DNA of 64,000 nucleotides from contig CATNEN010000001.1 in assembly GCA_950097015.1 (NCBI GenBank), forward strand, positions 12,980,001 to 13,044,000. The letters run 5' to 3'. Shown here in pieces: positions 10,966 to 22,570 of this stretch. This stretch comes from Macrostomum hystrix. Its lineage: Eukaryota; Platyhelminthes; Macrostomidae. Position numbers and translations under genes: made by a program. The first letter of the stretch is position 1, and each line of letters opens with the position of its first letter. The notes beneath the pieces are model-generated. The model searched no databases. It saw only the letters and a list, made by a program, of their open reading frames with translations, and was not told the DNA's origin.

Positions 10966-11689
10966 ATTGCTCGATTGATAGTTGTCAAAAATATGGATTA
11001 TAAAAATTTCACTGATAAGGTCTTTACGGCTTGTGGTTTGATAGTTTTAGCATCAAGGCCAATTGTGCCAGTTTATATTGCAGCATTTCGGACAACCCCA
11101 ACTGTGATGACTCATGCCAATAGAGGGTGCCATGTAAAGATCAATAATTAGATCTGGCTAACCAATCAGAGAGAGTTTTGTTCTAAAATTTCTAATCCAC
11201 CCACTGGGCTACTTGTTGTGGATTGCCTTAGCTTTTACGTTCTTTCTTTATGTACAGTGTGGGGTGTCAAAGTCGAGTGTGGTGCGACTTGTTATGTAAT
11301 CTGTTTTCGACACACTTCAATAATAGGACACCAAAAACATCTTATATCTACAGTGTAATTGGGGTGCAAGTGCGGCGTGTGGCTATAATGAGGCTAAAAA
11401 TAGAGGGTTTCAAGTCAGCCAATAGCAGTTAGGTGCATTCAATAAAAGTTATTTCATTAAAGTGCCACCGCAAGCCCCAACCTAGCGAGACTTTTCAGTA
11501 ATCATCACAAACAGCTAAAGCCTCATGAAGCTCACCAATGAAGCCTTACCCAATTTTAACTGGGGTTGGGGTGGCCCTAAGCTGGAATTCATTTTTGCCC
11601 AAGCTGAAACGGGCTTTAAAAAATGAATTGAGTTTCGATTGGTTTACAAACCAATCTCGCTAATCCTTGGCTTGGCTTGAGTGAGCGCA
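10966..11689. other. Intergenic region between divergent RPA and zinc-knuckle genes
   Basis: No gene recognised. It lies between the RPA start (minus strand) and the TATA box of the plus-strand ORF at 11787, so it should hold both promoters. Only the plus-strand TATA box is identifiable. Confidence 0.4.
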
Positions 11690-11695
11690 TATAAA
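11690..11695 (+). promoter_or_regulatory. TATA box of the zinc-knuckle/polyQ ORF
   Basis: TATAAA lies 97 nt upstream of the ATG at 11787 in the context gcgcaTATAAAcc. A start site about 30 nt downstream (near 11720-11725) would give a short leader. This is based on position only. Confidence 0.45.
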
Positions 11696-11786
11696 CCAGA
11701 GTGAGCGTACGTCAGGTCGCAAACCATTAAGAATTCTATTCAACCAATCTATTCTACAGCGTCTACAATTCGAATTCGTATACAAT

Positions 11787-12086
11787 ATGAAAATCAATCA
11801 GTTTTACAGCAGCGGTGGCAACGGTGGCAACAGCCGGCGACGCCGAGGTGGGGGCCAGCGGCCTCTATCGTGCTTTCTTTGCGCGGGGCCACACACAGTG
11901 GCCCGCTGCCCTGCCGTCGCACAAGTGCGGCAGCAGCAGCAGCAGCAGCAGCCGCAGCAGCAGCAGCCGCAGCAGCAGCCGCAGCAGCAGCAGCCGCAGC
12001 AGCAGCAGCAGCCGCAGCAGCAGCTACTACTTGGAATTGGAACGAGGCTGCAGCAGCAGCTGCAGCAGCAGCAGCCTAACAAATAA
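11787..12086 (+). CDS. Zinc-knuckle protein with polyglutamine tail
   Basis: A 99-codon ORF encodes an Arg/Gly-rich N-terminus (about residues 10-26), a CCHC zinc knuckle of the form Cx2Cx3Hx4C (CFLCAGPHTVARC, about residues 31-43), and a CAG-repeat Gln/Pro tail. Similar knuckles occur in retroelement Gag proteins, and the Gypsy Gag at 51434-52351 has the same spacing. It may bind nucleic acid. It has its own TATA box and is divergent from the RPA gene. Directly repeated 37-bp segments flank it (11749-11784 and 12102-12138). CAG slippage explains the open antisense and shifted frames. No known family can be named. Confidence 0.5.
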   Translation: MKINQFYSSGGNGGNSRRRRGGGQRPLSCFLCAGPHTVARCPAVAQVRQQQQQQQPQQQQPQQQPQQQQPQQQQQPQQQLLLGIGTRLQQQLQQQQPNK

Positions 12087-12101
12087 ATCCCAATCCTAAA
12101 T

Positions 12102-12138
12102 TCTATTCTACAACGTCTACAATTCGAATTCGTCTACA
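12102..12138. repeat. Direct repeat flanking the zinc-knuckle ORF
   Basis: TCTATTCTACAACGTCTACA followed by ATTCGAATTCGTCTACA repeats 11749-11784 with two mismatches. One copy abuts the start codon and one lies 16 nt after the stop. Confidence 0.8.
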
Positions 12139-12291
12139 TTGTGCAAATTGTGCAAATTCCCCAATTGTGCAAATAAATTGAATCGAATTAATATTCACTG
12201 GAGAAATAATTGTTTCGTGTTGCTTTTCCTTATTTCCTACTGAAAATGAGAAACTTAATTGACACAGCTCATTGCAGTTCAAAATTCAAAT

Positions 12292-13350
12292 TGATAGTTC
12301 AAAATGGTTAGCTAATATCAATGGCTAATTAAGTATCAATGGATCAATTTCTAATCTCCTTTCTTTTTCTTAATGATTCCAGTTGTGATCAGATCCTATT
12401 TCTCATCTGACCTCTTTTCTTAGTAATCCATTTTGTATCATTCTTCATTATAAATGCATGCCTGACAATTTATCTTTTAAAATAGAATAAGGCAGGTACC
12501 AGGTGTGCAGATTCATGAATCATGGGACTGGTCTTTGTCCACTGAAACATTTTTTGTATTTCTTCAATTGCATAACACATTGAAAACAACAAAACAACAA
12601 CAATTGAGTGAGCATCTGACAAATTTATTATTATACAAATACATATCATTATGACGTTATAAGAAAACAAACTCCAAATGTAGAGAATTCAGTTCAATGA
12701 AAAAAGAAAAAATTGCATTGCACCTAAAAATATTACCCACAAACAGTAAACATGATGAACTTGCAGAAGGCTCCGCCAACAAGACAGTATCATTGCACAG
12801 TTCATTGCATTTGACTGCAAGAATAATGGTGTCAATCCTACTGCTTGTTGGCTTGCTTTACTCTGCACTGCTGGTCAGAGGCATTCACTGGGGCAAGTTA
12901 AGTTCACGCACTCAACGTCACACAAAAAGCTTAGCTATCACAAGAGTCTCTAGGTTTGCTGAAGCTGCTTCAAACCTCTCATGGCTGCATACCCTCAGTT
13001 TTAGAGTGGAAGAACCTCTGAATCGTGATAAGCAGCGAACACGTTATTTCAACCACAATCTCAAGGCCCATTGATATGCAGCCAACCTGCTATATATTCA
13101 CCTAATATTTACCTACATTAATTTCACTATTACTTATTAACTTTCATGGCACAACTAAATTGGGATCCGATTGTATCCGATCCTATTCTGGTTTGCCTTG
13201 ATCTCAATCTAGTTATGCAATGATCTCAATCTAGTTATGCGAGGATCTCAATTTAGTTATGCAATAAACCCATTTTAGTTACACCAAAAGATCCCAATTT
13301 AGCTAAGCAATGATCTCAGTTCTGCTACGCCACAAACAAAATTTAGCTAA
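12292..13350 (-). repeat. Shared 3' cassette, copy 2, left part
   Basis: Near-identical to 8036-9110 (offset 4256 bp), with one extra 'caatgatctcaatctagttatg' unit near 13215. The cassette continues after the 31-bp array at 16140-16378, so copy 2 is a version of copy 1 expanded by the array. It follows the Rep-helicase gene on the minus strand. Confidence 0.85.
12697..13074 (+). CDS. Unrecognised small ORF in the 3' cassette, copy 2
   Basis: It encodes the same 125 residues as 8441-8818, including the single hydrophobic segment. No family is recognised, and it may be a by-product of the DNA duplication. Confidence 0.25.
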   Translation: MKKEKIALHLKILPTNSKHDELAEGSANKTVSLHSSLHLTARIMVSILLLVGLLYSALLVRGIHWGKLSSRTQRHTKSLAITRVSRFAEAASNLSWLHTLSFRVEEPLNRDKQRTRYFNHNLKAH

Positions 13351-13861
13351 GCAATGATCTCAGTTCTGTTATGCTATGAACCCAATTTAGCTATTGGGTT
13401 GGGAACCCAATTGGCTATTGGGAACCCAATCCGATCCTATTCTGGTTTGCCTTGATCCCAACTCGTAGCAGAAAATTTTCATTACCTTACGGACGCCCCT
13501 CTTACTAATCATAATTCTGGTAAACAATGAATCCAATTTTCCATTCTTCAATGATCCCATTCGTATCATGCCATGAGCCCAATTTCATTATGCGATAATT
13601 CCAATTCTGGTTTGCTATGATCCCAATTTAGTATGCAAGGATCCCAACTTAGTTATGCCAAATGATCCCAATTACGCTAAGCCATGATCTTAGTTCTGTT
13701 ATGCAATGAACCCAATTAGGCTAAGCAATGATCTCACTTCTGTTATGCCACAAACACAATTTAGCTAAGCAATGATCTCACTTCTGTTATGCCACAAACA
13801 CAATTTAGCTAAGCAATGATCTCACTTCTGTTACGCCACAAACACAATTTAGCTAAGCAAT

Positions 13862-16135
13862 GATTTGGGATTGATATATAAGATTCTGTGAATTTAGGAT
13901 TGGGATCTAAGAGATTCTATGAATTTAGGATTGGAATCTAAGAGATTCTATGAATTTAGGATTGGGATCTAAGAGATTCTGTGAATTTAGGATTGGGATC
14001 TAAGAGATTCAATAAATTTAGGATTGGGATCTAAGAGATTCTATGAATTTAGGATTGGGATCTAAGAGATTCTATGAATTTAGCATTGGGATCTAAGAGA
14101 TTCTATGAATTTAGGATTGGGATCTAAGAGATTCTGTGAATTTATGATTGGGATCTAAGAGATTTTGTGAATTTAGGATTGGGATTTAAGAGATTCAATG
14201 AATTTAGGATTGGGATCTATGAGATTAGGATTGGGATCTAAGAGATCCAATGAATTGAGGATTGGGATATAAGAGATTCTATGAATTTAGGATTGGGATC
14301 TAAGAGATTCTGTGAATTTAGGATTGGGATCTCAGAGGTTCTATGAATTTAGGATTGGGATCTAAGAGGTTCTATGAATTTAGGATTGGGATCTAAGAGA
14401 TTCTGTGAATTTAGCATTGGGATCTAAGAGATTCTATGAATTTATGATTGGGATCTAAGAGATTCTATGAATTTAGGATTGGGATATAAGAGATTCTGTG
14501 AATTTAGGATTGGGATCTAAGAGATTCAATGAATTTAGGATTGGGATCTAAGAGATTCTGTGAATTTAGGATTGGGATCTAAGAGATTCTGTGAATTTAG
14601 GATTGGGATCTAAGAGATTCTATGAATTTAGGATTGGGATATAAGAGATTCTATGAATTTAGGATTGGGATCTAAAAGATTCTATGAATTTAGGATTGGG
14701 ATCTAAGAGATTCTGTGAATTTAGGATTGGGATCTAAGAGATTTTGTGAATTTAGCATTGGGATATAAGAGATTCTATGAATTTAGGATTGGGATATAAG
14801 AGATTCTATGAATTTAGGATTGGGATATATCTCTTATATCTCTTGTGAATTTAGAATTGGGATCTAAGAGATTCTGTGAATTTAGGATTGGGATATAAGA
14901 GATTCTATGAATTTAGGATTGGGATCTAAGAGATTCTATGAATTTAGGATTGGGATATAAGAGATTCTATGAATTTAGCATTGGGATCTAAGAGATTCTA
15001 TGAATTTAGGATTGGGATATAAGAGATTCTATGAATTTAGGATTGGGATCTAAGAGATTCTGTGAATTTAGGATTGGGATCTAAGAGATTCTATGAATTT
15101 AGCATTGGGATCTAAGAGATTCTATGAATTTAGGATTGGGATATAAGAGATTCTATGAATTTAGGATTGGGATCTAAGAGATTCTGTGAATTTAGGATTG
15201 GGATCTAAGAGATTCTATGAATTTAGGATCGGGATCTAAGAGATTCTATGAATTTAGGATTGGGATCTAAGAGATTCTGTGAATTTAGGATTGGGATCCA
15301 AGAGATTCTGTGAATTTAGGATTGGGATCTAAGAGATTCTATGAATTAAGCATTGGGATCTAAGAGATTCTATGAATTTAGGATTGGGATCTAAGAGATT
15401 CTGTGAATTTAGGATTGGGATCTAAGAGATTCTGTGAATTTAGGATTGGGATCTAAGAGATTTTGTGAATTTAGGATTGGGATATAAGAGATTCTATGAA
15501 TTTAGGATTGGGATCTAAGAGATTCTATGAATTTAGGATTGGGATATAAGAGATTCTATGAATTTAGCATTGGGATCTAAGAGATTCTATGAATTTAGGA
15601 TTGGGATATAAGAGATTCTATGAATTTAGGATTGGGATCTAAGAGATTCTGTGAATTTAGGATTGGGATCTAAGAGATTCTATGAATTTAGCATTGGGAT
15701 CTAAGAGATTCTATGAATTTAGGATTGGGATATAAGAGATTCTATGAATTTAGGATTGGGATCTAAGAGATTCTGTGAATTTAGGATTGGGATCTAAGAG
15801 ATTCTATGAATTTAGGATCGGGATCTAAGAGATTCTATGAATTTAGGATTGGGATCTAAGAGATTCTGTGAATTTAGGATTGGGATCTAAGAGATTCTGT
15901 GAATTTAGGATTGGGATCTAAGAGATTCTATGAATTAAGCATTGGGATCTAAGAGATTCTATGAATTTAGGATTGGGATCTAAGAGATTCTGTGAATTTA
16001 GGATTGGGATCTAAGAGATTCTGTGAATTTAGGATTGGGATCTAAGAGATTTTGTGAATTTAGGATTGGGATCTAAGAGATTCTGTGAATTTAGGATTGG
16101 GATCTAAGAGATTCTGTGAATTTAGGATTGGGATC
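13862..16135. repeat. 31-bp minisatellite with higher-order structure
   Basis: About 73 units of AGGATTGGGATCTAAGAGAT plus TCTATGAATTT occur, with variants CTGTG, GATATAAG and AGCATT. Rare variants recur at an exact 589-bp spacing (19 units): AGGATCGGG at 15225 and 15814, and ATGAATTAAGC at 15341 and 15930. This shows a duplicated 19-mer block. The array lies inside copy 2 of the shared Helitron cassette. Confidence 0.95.
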
Positions 16136-16139
16136 TGTT

Positions 16140-16378
16140 ATGCTCAGTTCTGTTATGCCACAAACACAATTTAGCTAATCATTTTGCCTAGGTAATCCCT
16201 TATCTCAATTCCATTATGATCCCATCTAATTTGAATTTATTAGGTGAATAAAGCAGGATTTGCCTGATATGTCTCAGCGGGCCATTTACATATCAGGATA
16301 AACTACTTGTGATCACTATTAAACACAGATACCAATGCGACACTCACAGACAAAAATGACACAAGTAATACTCACTTC
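16140..16378 (-). repeat. Shared 3' cassette, copy 2, gene-proximal part
   Basis: Matches 9340-9541, including 'gtgaataaagcaggatttgcctg' words and 'gatcactattaaacacagat'. On the minus strand it starts with GTGAGTATTAC at 16378, about 20 nt after the Rep-helicase stop, a consensus splice donor in the same position as in copy 1. Confidence 0.8.
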
Positions 16379-16397
16379 AATGACGCCTGGAAATCGC

Positions 16398-19300
16398 CTA
16401 ATCTCCAGTGAGCACTTCTGGATACACCACGTTCCTGGTCTTGGTTCCGGAAACCCGGACGCGGACATTGGCCGCGTTCTTCGCTCGTGACAGCGCCGTG
16501 TACAGCTGACCATGAGTGAAGCAACCGACAGCCAGGTCAACGCCAACGGTCTCCAGAGACTGGCCTTGTGCTTTGTGTATTGTAAGGCAGAAGCTCGACT
16601 TCACAGGAAACTGCAGCCGCTTGAAACTCACTGGTAGATCCGCATTGTTTGGAATCAGCGGAATTCGCGGCAGCAGGATCTCGTCTCCAGTGAACTGACC
16701 GGCGGCAATCTTGCAGCGCAGCACATTATCGCCCATCGTGAGAACGATGAGCCGTGTACCGTTGCACAGCCGCGGCGGGTTGATGTTCCGAAGAAGCACC
16801 AGCGGCATGCCCACCTTGATCCTGAGCAGATAAGTTGGAAAATTCGGGGCATCCAGCTGGTTTAGCAACTCCGTCGGGAAATGCGTAGCGGCCTCCTCAT
16901 CAGCCAGGCTGTCTACAGAGCGATACTCTCGCAGGCAACCCGGGAAAATGCCCAGACACGTCTCGTTGATGGCATCAACAGAGTCGTTGTACGGCGCCAG
17001 TATCGCTCGACTTGCAAAATAGTCGTCCCGCTCCGCTGATTCTTCAAACGACGGGTACACGAACTTGATCAGGTCATTCAGCGGAGCCTCTGCAGAAATC
17101 ACCATCTCAGCGGGAAGGGACACCTTCTCCTCAGCATCCTGCTCGATTGTCCCGGTTCCGATCTGTGAAAAGAAAAGCAATAAAAACATGAAACATAATA
17201 TTCGCAATGATTCGCGAGATTCGAATGATTTTACACCCCATTCTCACCTGCATGAGTAGCTCCGTGAACTTCTGGTACATCGCTGGCTCGGAGCTGCACA
17301 GCAGACGAATGTTTCTCGTCAAGCGATGTCGCTTGAAAAGTTTCCACAGCGAAGATCTGCAGACACACGCCATGACGCTGTTGGCGCGGGTTCCATTCAC
17401 TACGACAGGCAGGAGCTGGCGGAAGTCACCGGAACACACCAGAGTGACTCCTCCAAATGGCTTGTCCTGCTTCCGAACGTCTCGCAGACACCTGTCCACG
17501 GATTCCAGATCCTTTCGATTGGTCATGGAGATCTCGTCCCAGACAATCAGCCGAACTCTACGAAACACTTCCGCTTGCTTGGACTGCGCGCCAACAGCGC
17601 AGACATCCTTGTTGGATCGGAGCAGCCGGACTGGGATCTTGAACCTAGAGTGAAGTTGTCATAGGTAGAATCGATTAGAAACGCGACTCTATAAAATTCA
17701 GAAGCATTCCCCTAATCTAAAAAACTTACGTGGAATGCGCAGTCTGTCCGCCTGGCAGCAGATTCGCTGCGATTCCAGACGCCGCAACTGCCAGGGCGAG
17801 TTCACCGCGGCTGCGCACAAAGGCCAGCAAAACCTCCAGCAGGAAGGTCTTGCCAGTGCCAGCGGGCGCGTCCAGGAAGTGCAAACCGCCCGAGCCGGCC
17901 ACAAGATCCGCAGTCACCGACTCGTACACCGCAATCTGCTCCTCCGTCAGCATTGACAGTCTCGCTTCCCGGATCTCGGCCTGTTCAACCGGGTCGAACT
18001 GCATCGGTCCGACTTGAGGCGGCACGGAGGCCGCAGGCAAGCCGTACTCGGGCAGGCTGTGACCGCCCATGGAGGTCAGCATGCTCTGCAGCTCGCGCAG
18101 CGCCAGGTCGGTGATTTCCTCAGCGCTCAGATCTCGGTGGTGAAACCGCAGGTCCTCGCACAGATCCTCGGCGAATGTGCACCACAGATCGATGCCATCC
18201 TCAGGGTTGCCCCAAATCAGAATGACAGCCAGCAGGTGCCTGAGAGCTCTCGGCATTCGCGACTTGACTGCCTCGGCTAGGCAGCGCCGCCAGTGGTCGT
18301 CTCGTTGCAGCAGACCCAGGGCCGTGCAAGCAGCCTTGGCGCTGGGACACAGCACTCCGTCCACAGTGTGCAGCGCCTCGAAGCTGGTTGGCCCTCTAAC
18401 CTGCAGGAGGAGCATTCGCATATAAAACAGATCCCCTGCTCTCGGACTCACCGTGTACATTCGGGCAATGTTCGTGTTGTGCACAACACCAGGGTGGCCC
18501 TCAACTCTCGAACCCTTCTTGGCGCGGCGCCACTCCCTCTCGCTGTGGTGCCACACGAAGTAGGACGGCACCTCGGTGTACACCAGGCCTCTAGCGAATT
18601 CATCAGTGCGGCACAGCTTGAAGAAAGCCGTCAGCGTCGAATCTCTGGGCGCCCTGGCCTTTGTGCTCGCATTTTGCTCGTTGAAATACACGAGCTGCTC
18701 GTTAGACTTGTGCACGCACAATCGGATCACAGCCGGAAATCTGTTGTGCACCTGTTGTGTTTTAGTTTAAAAACCAAATTATTATTTTCCCATTCTTTGC
18801 TCCTAGCACTGCCTTGCAAACATCTATGACTTACTTCAAAGCCCAAGATGGTATTCACGGCTTCCATTGGGCCTATGTAGCGCGCCAGCAGATACTCCTT
18901 GATCTCATTTCGCCCCTCCTTCTTGGCTTGAGTCGGAGCCTTGCTAGCTGAACCTTCCTGTCGTTCGCCATCCGCAGCCTGCTCTCCTGGCCCGCTCGGC
19001 TTCTTGTTTGCCTCGAACTTGAACGACGCCATGTCGCCGCCTTTTAGCAAGTACTTGATCACGTACTTGACCGACTTGACGGTGGCACAAACTTCAAAGT
19101 TCATGTGGCATTCGAAAAGGAGCAGCAGGCCCGGGTTGTATGGTACAACCCACCTGTATTTGTGCCAGGAAAAGAATTGCTAATTAATGATTTATGTATT
19201 CTAGCAATGGTAAATTAAACTTACAGTAAATAAACAATTTAGCAATATAAATAAACTAAACACAAGGCTAAACTAAGTACTTTGCTTTCGTATTAAAGAA

Positions 19301-22300
19301 TCAACCTTTCAATCAAGTCTGAAAAAACACCAACACCTCCTCACTCACCTGTTGTCCATGCGAATGCTGCGGCCTTTGAATAGTTTGTCCACCGTGAATC
19401 CGCCCATCTCAGGGGACAGCCTGCGATACAATGGGTAGCCAGTATCGCTGGTTAGAGTCGCCTGCTGGAACTCCTTCGGGAAGCCCTTGCTGCACTGGCC
19501 GTCCACCATGCACGGGCAGGCTGGATTTACCACGCCGCAGGGGCCATGGATCATGTGAGTCTTCACCAGCTCGTGCAGCCTCGGCTGCTGCTGTGGGTCC
19601 GGGATCTCAGCGGACACGATTTTGTCGTAGCGGTCCGGAGTCACTCTCTGTCCACTGACCAGCCAGAGCAGAAAGTGCACATGGGGGAGACCTGTGGAAG
19701 ACATAAATAAATAAGTGATTCAAAGCAACGTATGATTGCGAAATCCCTTGCATAAAAATATGGATAGCTAAACCTGGAATGTATAGCAATGCAATCCTTG
19801 AACTCAAAAGTCTGTAATTACAGAAAGAAAATTGAAACCGCAAATCGCTCACTTACCGCGCTTCTGATACTCCAGAGAGCAAACATGTGCGGCCTCCTTT
19901 CCAAAGCGCTTCCTCAGCTCGGCAAGCAGAGCCTTCTTCTTCAGCTCGAAAACGCGCGTGACAATATCCGGCCGGTCCTCAGGTCGCTGTCCAGGTAGCA
20001 GCTGTGCGCTGATTTCCGTCCACTTAGGGTTGCACGTCGCCGTGACAAACAGGTCCGGCTTGCCAAACTTTTGTACGTAGGTCATGGCGTCTTGCAGTCT
20101 CTCCATCAGGTACCTTGGCCCGCCAACGAAGCTGGAGGACAGGAATACGTGCGCAGGCTTGCCAATATCAGTCGGATTTGTGTCGGTCGACCTGCCATCA
20201 GCAGCGAATAGAGCGTCTCGCAGACCGCTGTACGTCTCACTGCGCAGGTCGCTCTGATGGGTCCGCAGATAGAGCAGCCTCTCTGACTCAATCTTGGCGC
20301 ACATATCCACCAGGTACTGCTGGAACAGCCTCCGTCCGTAGTGCAGCAAGCTGCTCTGGCCAGCTCGCACCATGATTTCGCTGGCATAGTACTTCATCGG
20401 CGTCAGCTTGCGGCCATTGCTCATGCGCAGCTCAGGGTGCCAGCCGTCCTCGCCATGGGGGAACAGCAACACGTACTCCAGTGCATCATACGATCGGTGC
20501 GTTTTGCTAATCCTCTTGTAGCCGCCACCCCGCAGTTGAATGACAACATCTCGGCTAGTTGCTGGCTCATCACCGTCTTCAGGGGCCTCAGTATCCTCAG
20601 TGTCCTTAACAATGAGGATGCCGACCTCGTTTGCCGTGGGCAAATTGTAGCGCCTGATTTTGAACGGTAGTAACAAATGCTTTTAACAAAACTCTTTACA
20701 ACGGTAAACATTTCTGTGTACACAGGCACAAAGCTTTAAAAGACAGGTTTTAAAATGTGTTCGAATCCCTTTTCAGTTATTGTTAGCTCACCGAATGTGT
20801 TCCCCAGAAGGCCTCCGGTCCGGGTGAATCACGATTCGCGCATCCACAAGCTCCGGATCCTCCATGATCCGCTGTGCTGCAGCCTTCAGGCTCCGAACGT
20901 AAAGGTTGCACTCGTGAAGCAACGTCTGTAGCAGCTCATGTAGCTCTGGCTTCACCCTATCGCTCAGACTCTGCTGGCTTTCGAGTTCGCGGTCAGTGAA
21001 GTACACCTGCCAGCCGCGAGGAACAGCAGACGCTTCAGCAAACAGCGGCATAGCAGTGTGGTGCAGCTGACCGCTGATGATGTAGCTGGGATTCCAGCCT
21101 GGCACCAACCGCGGCTTGGCACTCAGCGAGGTCAGGTGCAGCACAGAGTTGTAGCTCCGGATGTTGGTCAGGAACTCTGAGCTCATGCCATGCCGGCCCA
21201 TGTACAGGTCAGCCAGCAGCTGTGGCACAGTCCGGGTGGGCAGCTTCACCTTGCCGCCAGCACAGCAGAAATTGCCCGTCTCCATGCGGAACAGCTTGGC
21301 ACCGCAATGGTTGCATGCCCAGTCCATTGGCCCGCAGTCATGGGCTGGGGCTTCTGGCCTCGCCATCGTCTCAGGTCTGATAAAAAATGGAATGTATCTC
21401 TTAGTAACTGTTAAATGTAAATGTAACTGTTAATTGTGTGTCAGTTTACCTTGCAGTACCGGGTCCGTCTTCAGCGCGGCCCGCAGTCTCATGTTCCGCC
21501 GGCATCGCGCTGGGGCCCTTGGCCTTTTTGGTCTTCTTGGCAGGAGTTCTGCTTGCTGCCAGGCTTGGGAACTCAGCATCTGTAAAGGCTTGCAAAGGCT
21601 CTCGAAGTCTCAGTGACTCGTAATGTTCATGGCGCAAAAGCACACGCACAATGGCATTAGGAGGGCGCAAATTAGCCCTGAAATATTGCATCACACTACC
21701 ATTGGCCTGGTAAATGACCAGGTCCACATTAAAGCAGCGGCTCAACAAAGAGGCAACTTCATCTGAAACATAAATTCCTGCTTGAAAAGAGGAATTCACG
21801 ATCTCATCAGCACTTTCAGGTGCAATAAGGCCATCTGCAACCAGCTGTGGCATGAGTTCTGCAACACGGCAAGACAAGTCCTGCCGCAGGGAGGCTGCGT
21901 CAGTTTCCAGCGGGGTTCCACGCAGCTGATCACACACAGCATAAAAAAAGCAATTGCCATCACCAACAATGGGGATTACCTGCAACTGCTCAAAGGGTAC
22001 AATAGATTCTGTACCTTGCTGCTGGGTGTCCGACCTAAGGGGCAATGGGTGAACGTAAGCATTCATCTCTTGGAGTCTGAACGTTGGCTTTTTAAGACAA
22101 TTCATTTCTCAAAAATCGTTGTTCGCTTAATTTATACAGAATAAAATGGATACTACAAATTATCCCCTTCAAGGCAATTCCGAAAAAAAGAAAAATAAAG
22201 ACTTGTTATAAAACGGCCATAAAACTCACCTAGAAACCACAGCTCCACGGCGACGAATGCGATCGGCTTCCAATCGGGCAGCCTGCTCTGCCTCAGTCTC

Positions 22301-22570
22301 AGCATGTCTGCGCTGAGCATTCCGCTGCCGCTGTTCTTCCAATCGGGCAGCCTGCTCTGCCTCAGTCTCAGCATGTCTGCGCTGAGCATCCCGCTGCCGC
22401 TGTTCTTCCAGTCGGGCAGCCCACTCTGTCTCAGTCTCAGCATGTCTGCGCTGAGCATTCCGCTGCCGCTGTTCTTCCAGTCGGGCAGCCCGCTCTGCCT
22501 CGGATTCTGCCTGTCGCCGTCGCTTGGCATCGCGGCTCTTCTTTAAACTGCTGGCGCCGCGTCGAACCAT
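16398..22570 (-). CDS. Helitron/Helentron OTU-Rep-helicase transposase, intact, nine exons
   Basis: Exons 22570-22230, 22076-21450, 21376-20792, 20653-19857, 19691-19349, 19153-18835, 18751-17730, 17644-17248 and 17162-16398 join in frame at every GT/AG junction, giving 1731 residues with no internal stop. Order: 23-residue Arg/Glu repeats (1-113); OTU protease with GDGNCFFYA (Cys about 156) and HYESL (His about 265); Cys-rich finger (WACNHCG...FCC); Helitron-like N domain; HUH motif GLPHVH (about 784-789); two-tyrosine motif KYVIKYLLKG (Tyr about 928 and 932); helicase with Walker A APAGTGKT (Lys about 1305), Walker B LIVWDEIS, GDFRQLLPV and GQLYTALSRAK. Rep nicks and joins ssDNA and Pif1-like helicase unwinds it in rolling-circle transposition; the OTU role is unknown. 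The first ATG is chosen because no earlier coding is seen. All key residues are present. Confidence 0.88.
21450..22076 (-). other. OTU-protease exon of the Helitron transposase
   Basis: Exon 2 of the transposase consists almost entirely of an OTU (ovarian tumour) cysteine-protease domain. The Asp/Cys block GDGNCFFYAV and the late His block HEHYESL are both intact. OTU domains are a known addition in Helentron-type elements. The exon is bounded by phase-2 introns on both sides, so it could be gained or skipped without a frame change. Confidence 0.8.
22230..22570 (-). repeat. 69-bp in-frame repeats in transposase exon 1
   Basis: Three and a half copies of a 69-bp unit encode AARLEEQRQRNAQRRHAETE-type repeats, which are Arg/Glu-rich and likely helical. 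Such basic helical repeats are common at Helitron protein N-termini. The upstream, shadow plus-strand ORF in this stretch is an artefact of the repeat. Confidence 0.85.

Noticed and set aside
11804-12082. Antisense Cys-rich and sense poly-Ala/Ser ORFs
   Set aside because: Alternative frames of the CAG repeat of the zinc-knuckle ORF.
17207-18829. Plus-strand ORFs opposite the helicase exons
   Set aside because: Antisense shadows of a GC-rich coding strand with no domain.
22304-22546. Ser/Leu/Pro-rich plus-strand repeat ORF
   Set aside because: Antisense of the 69-bp repeats in transposase exon 1.
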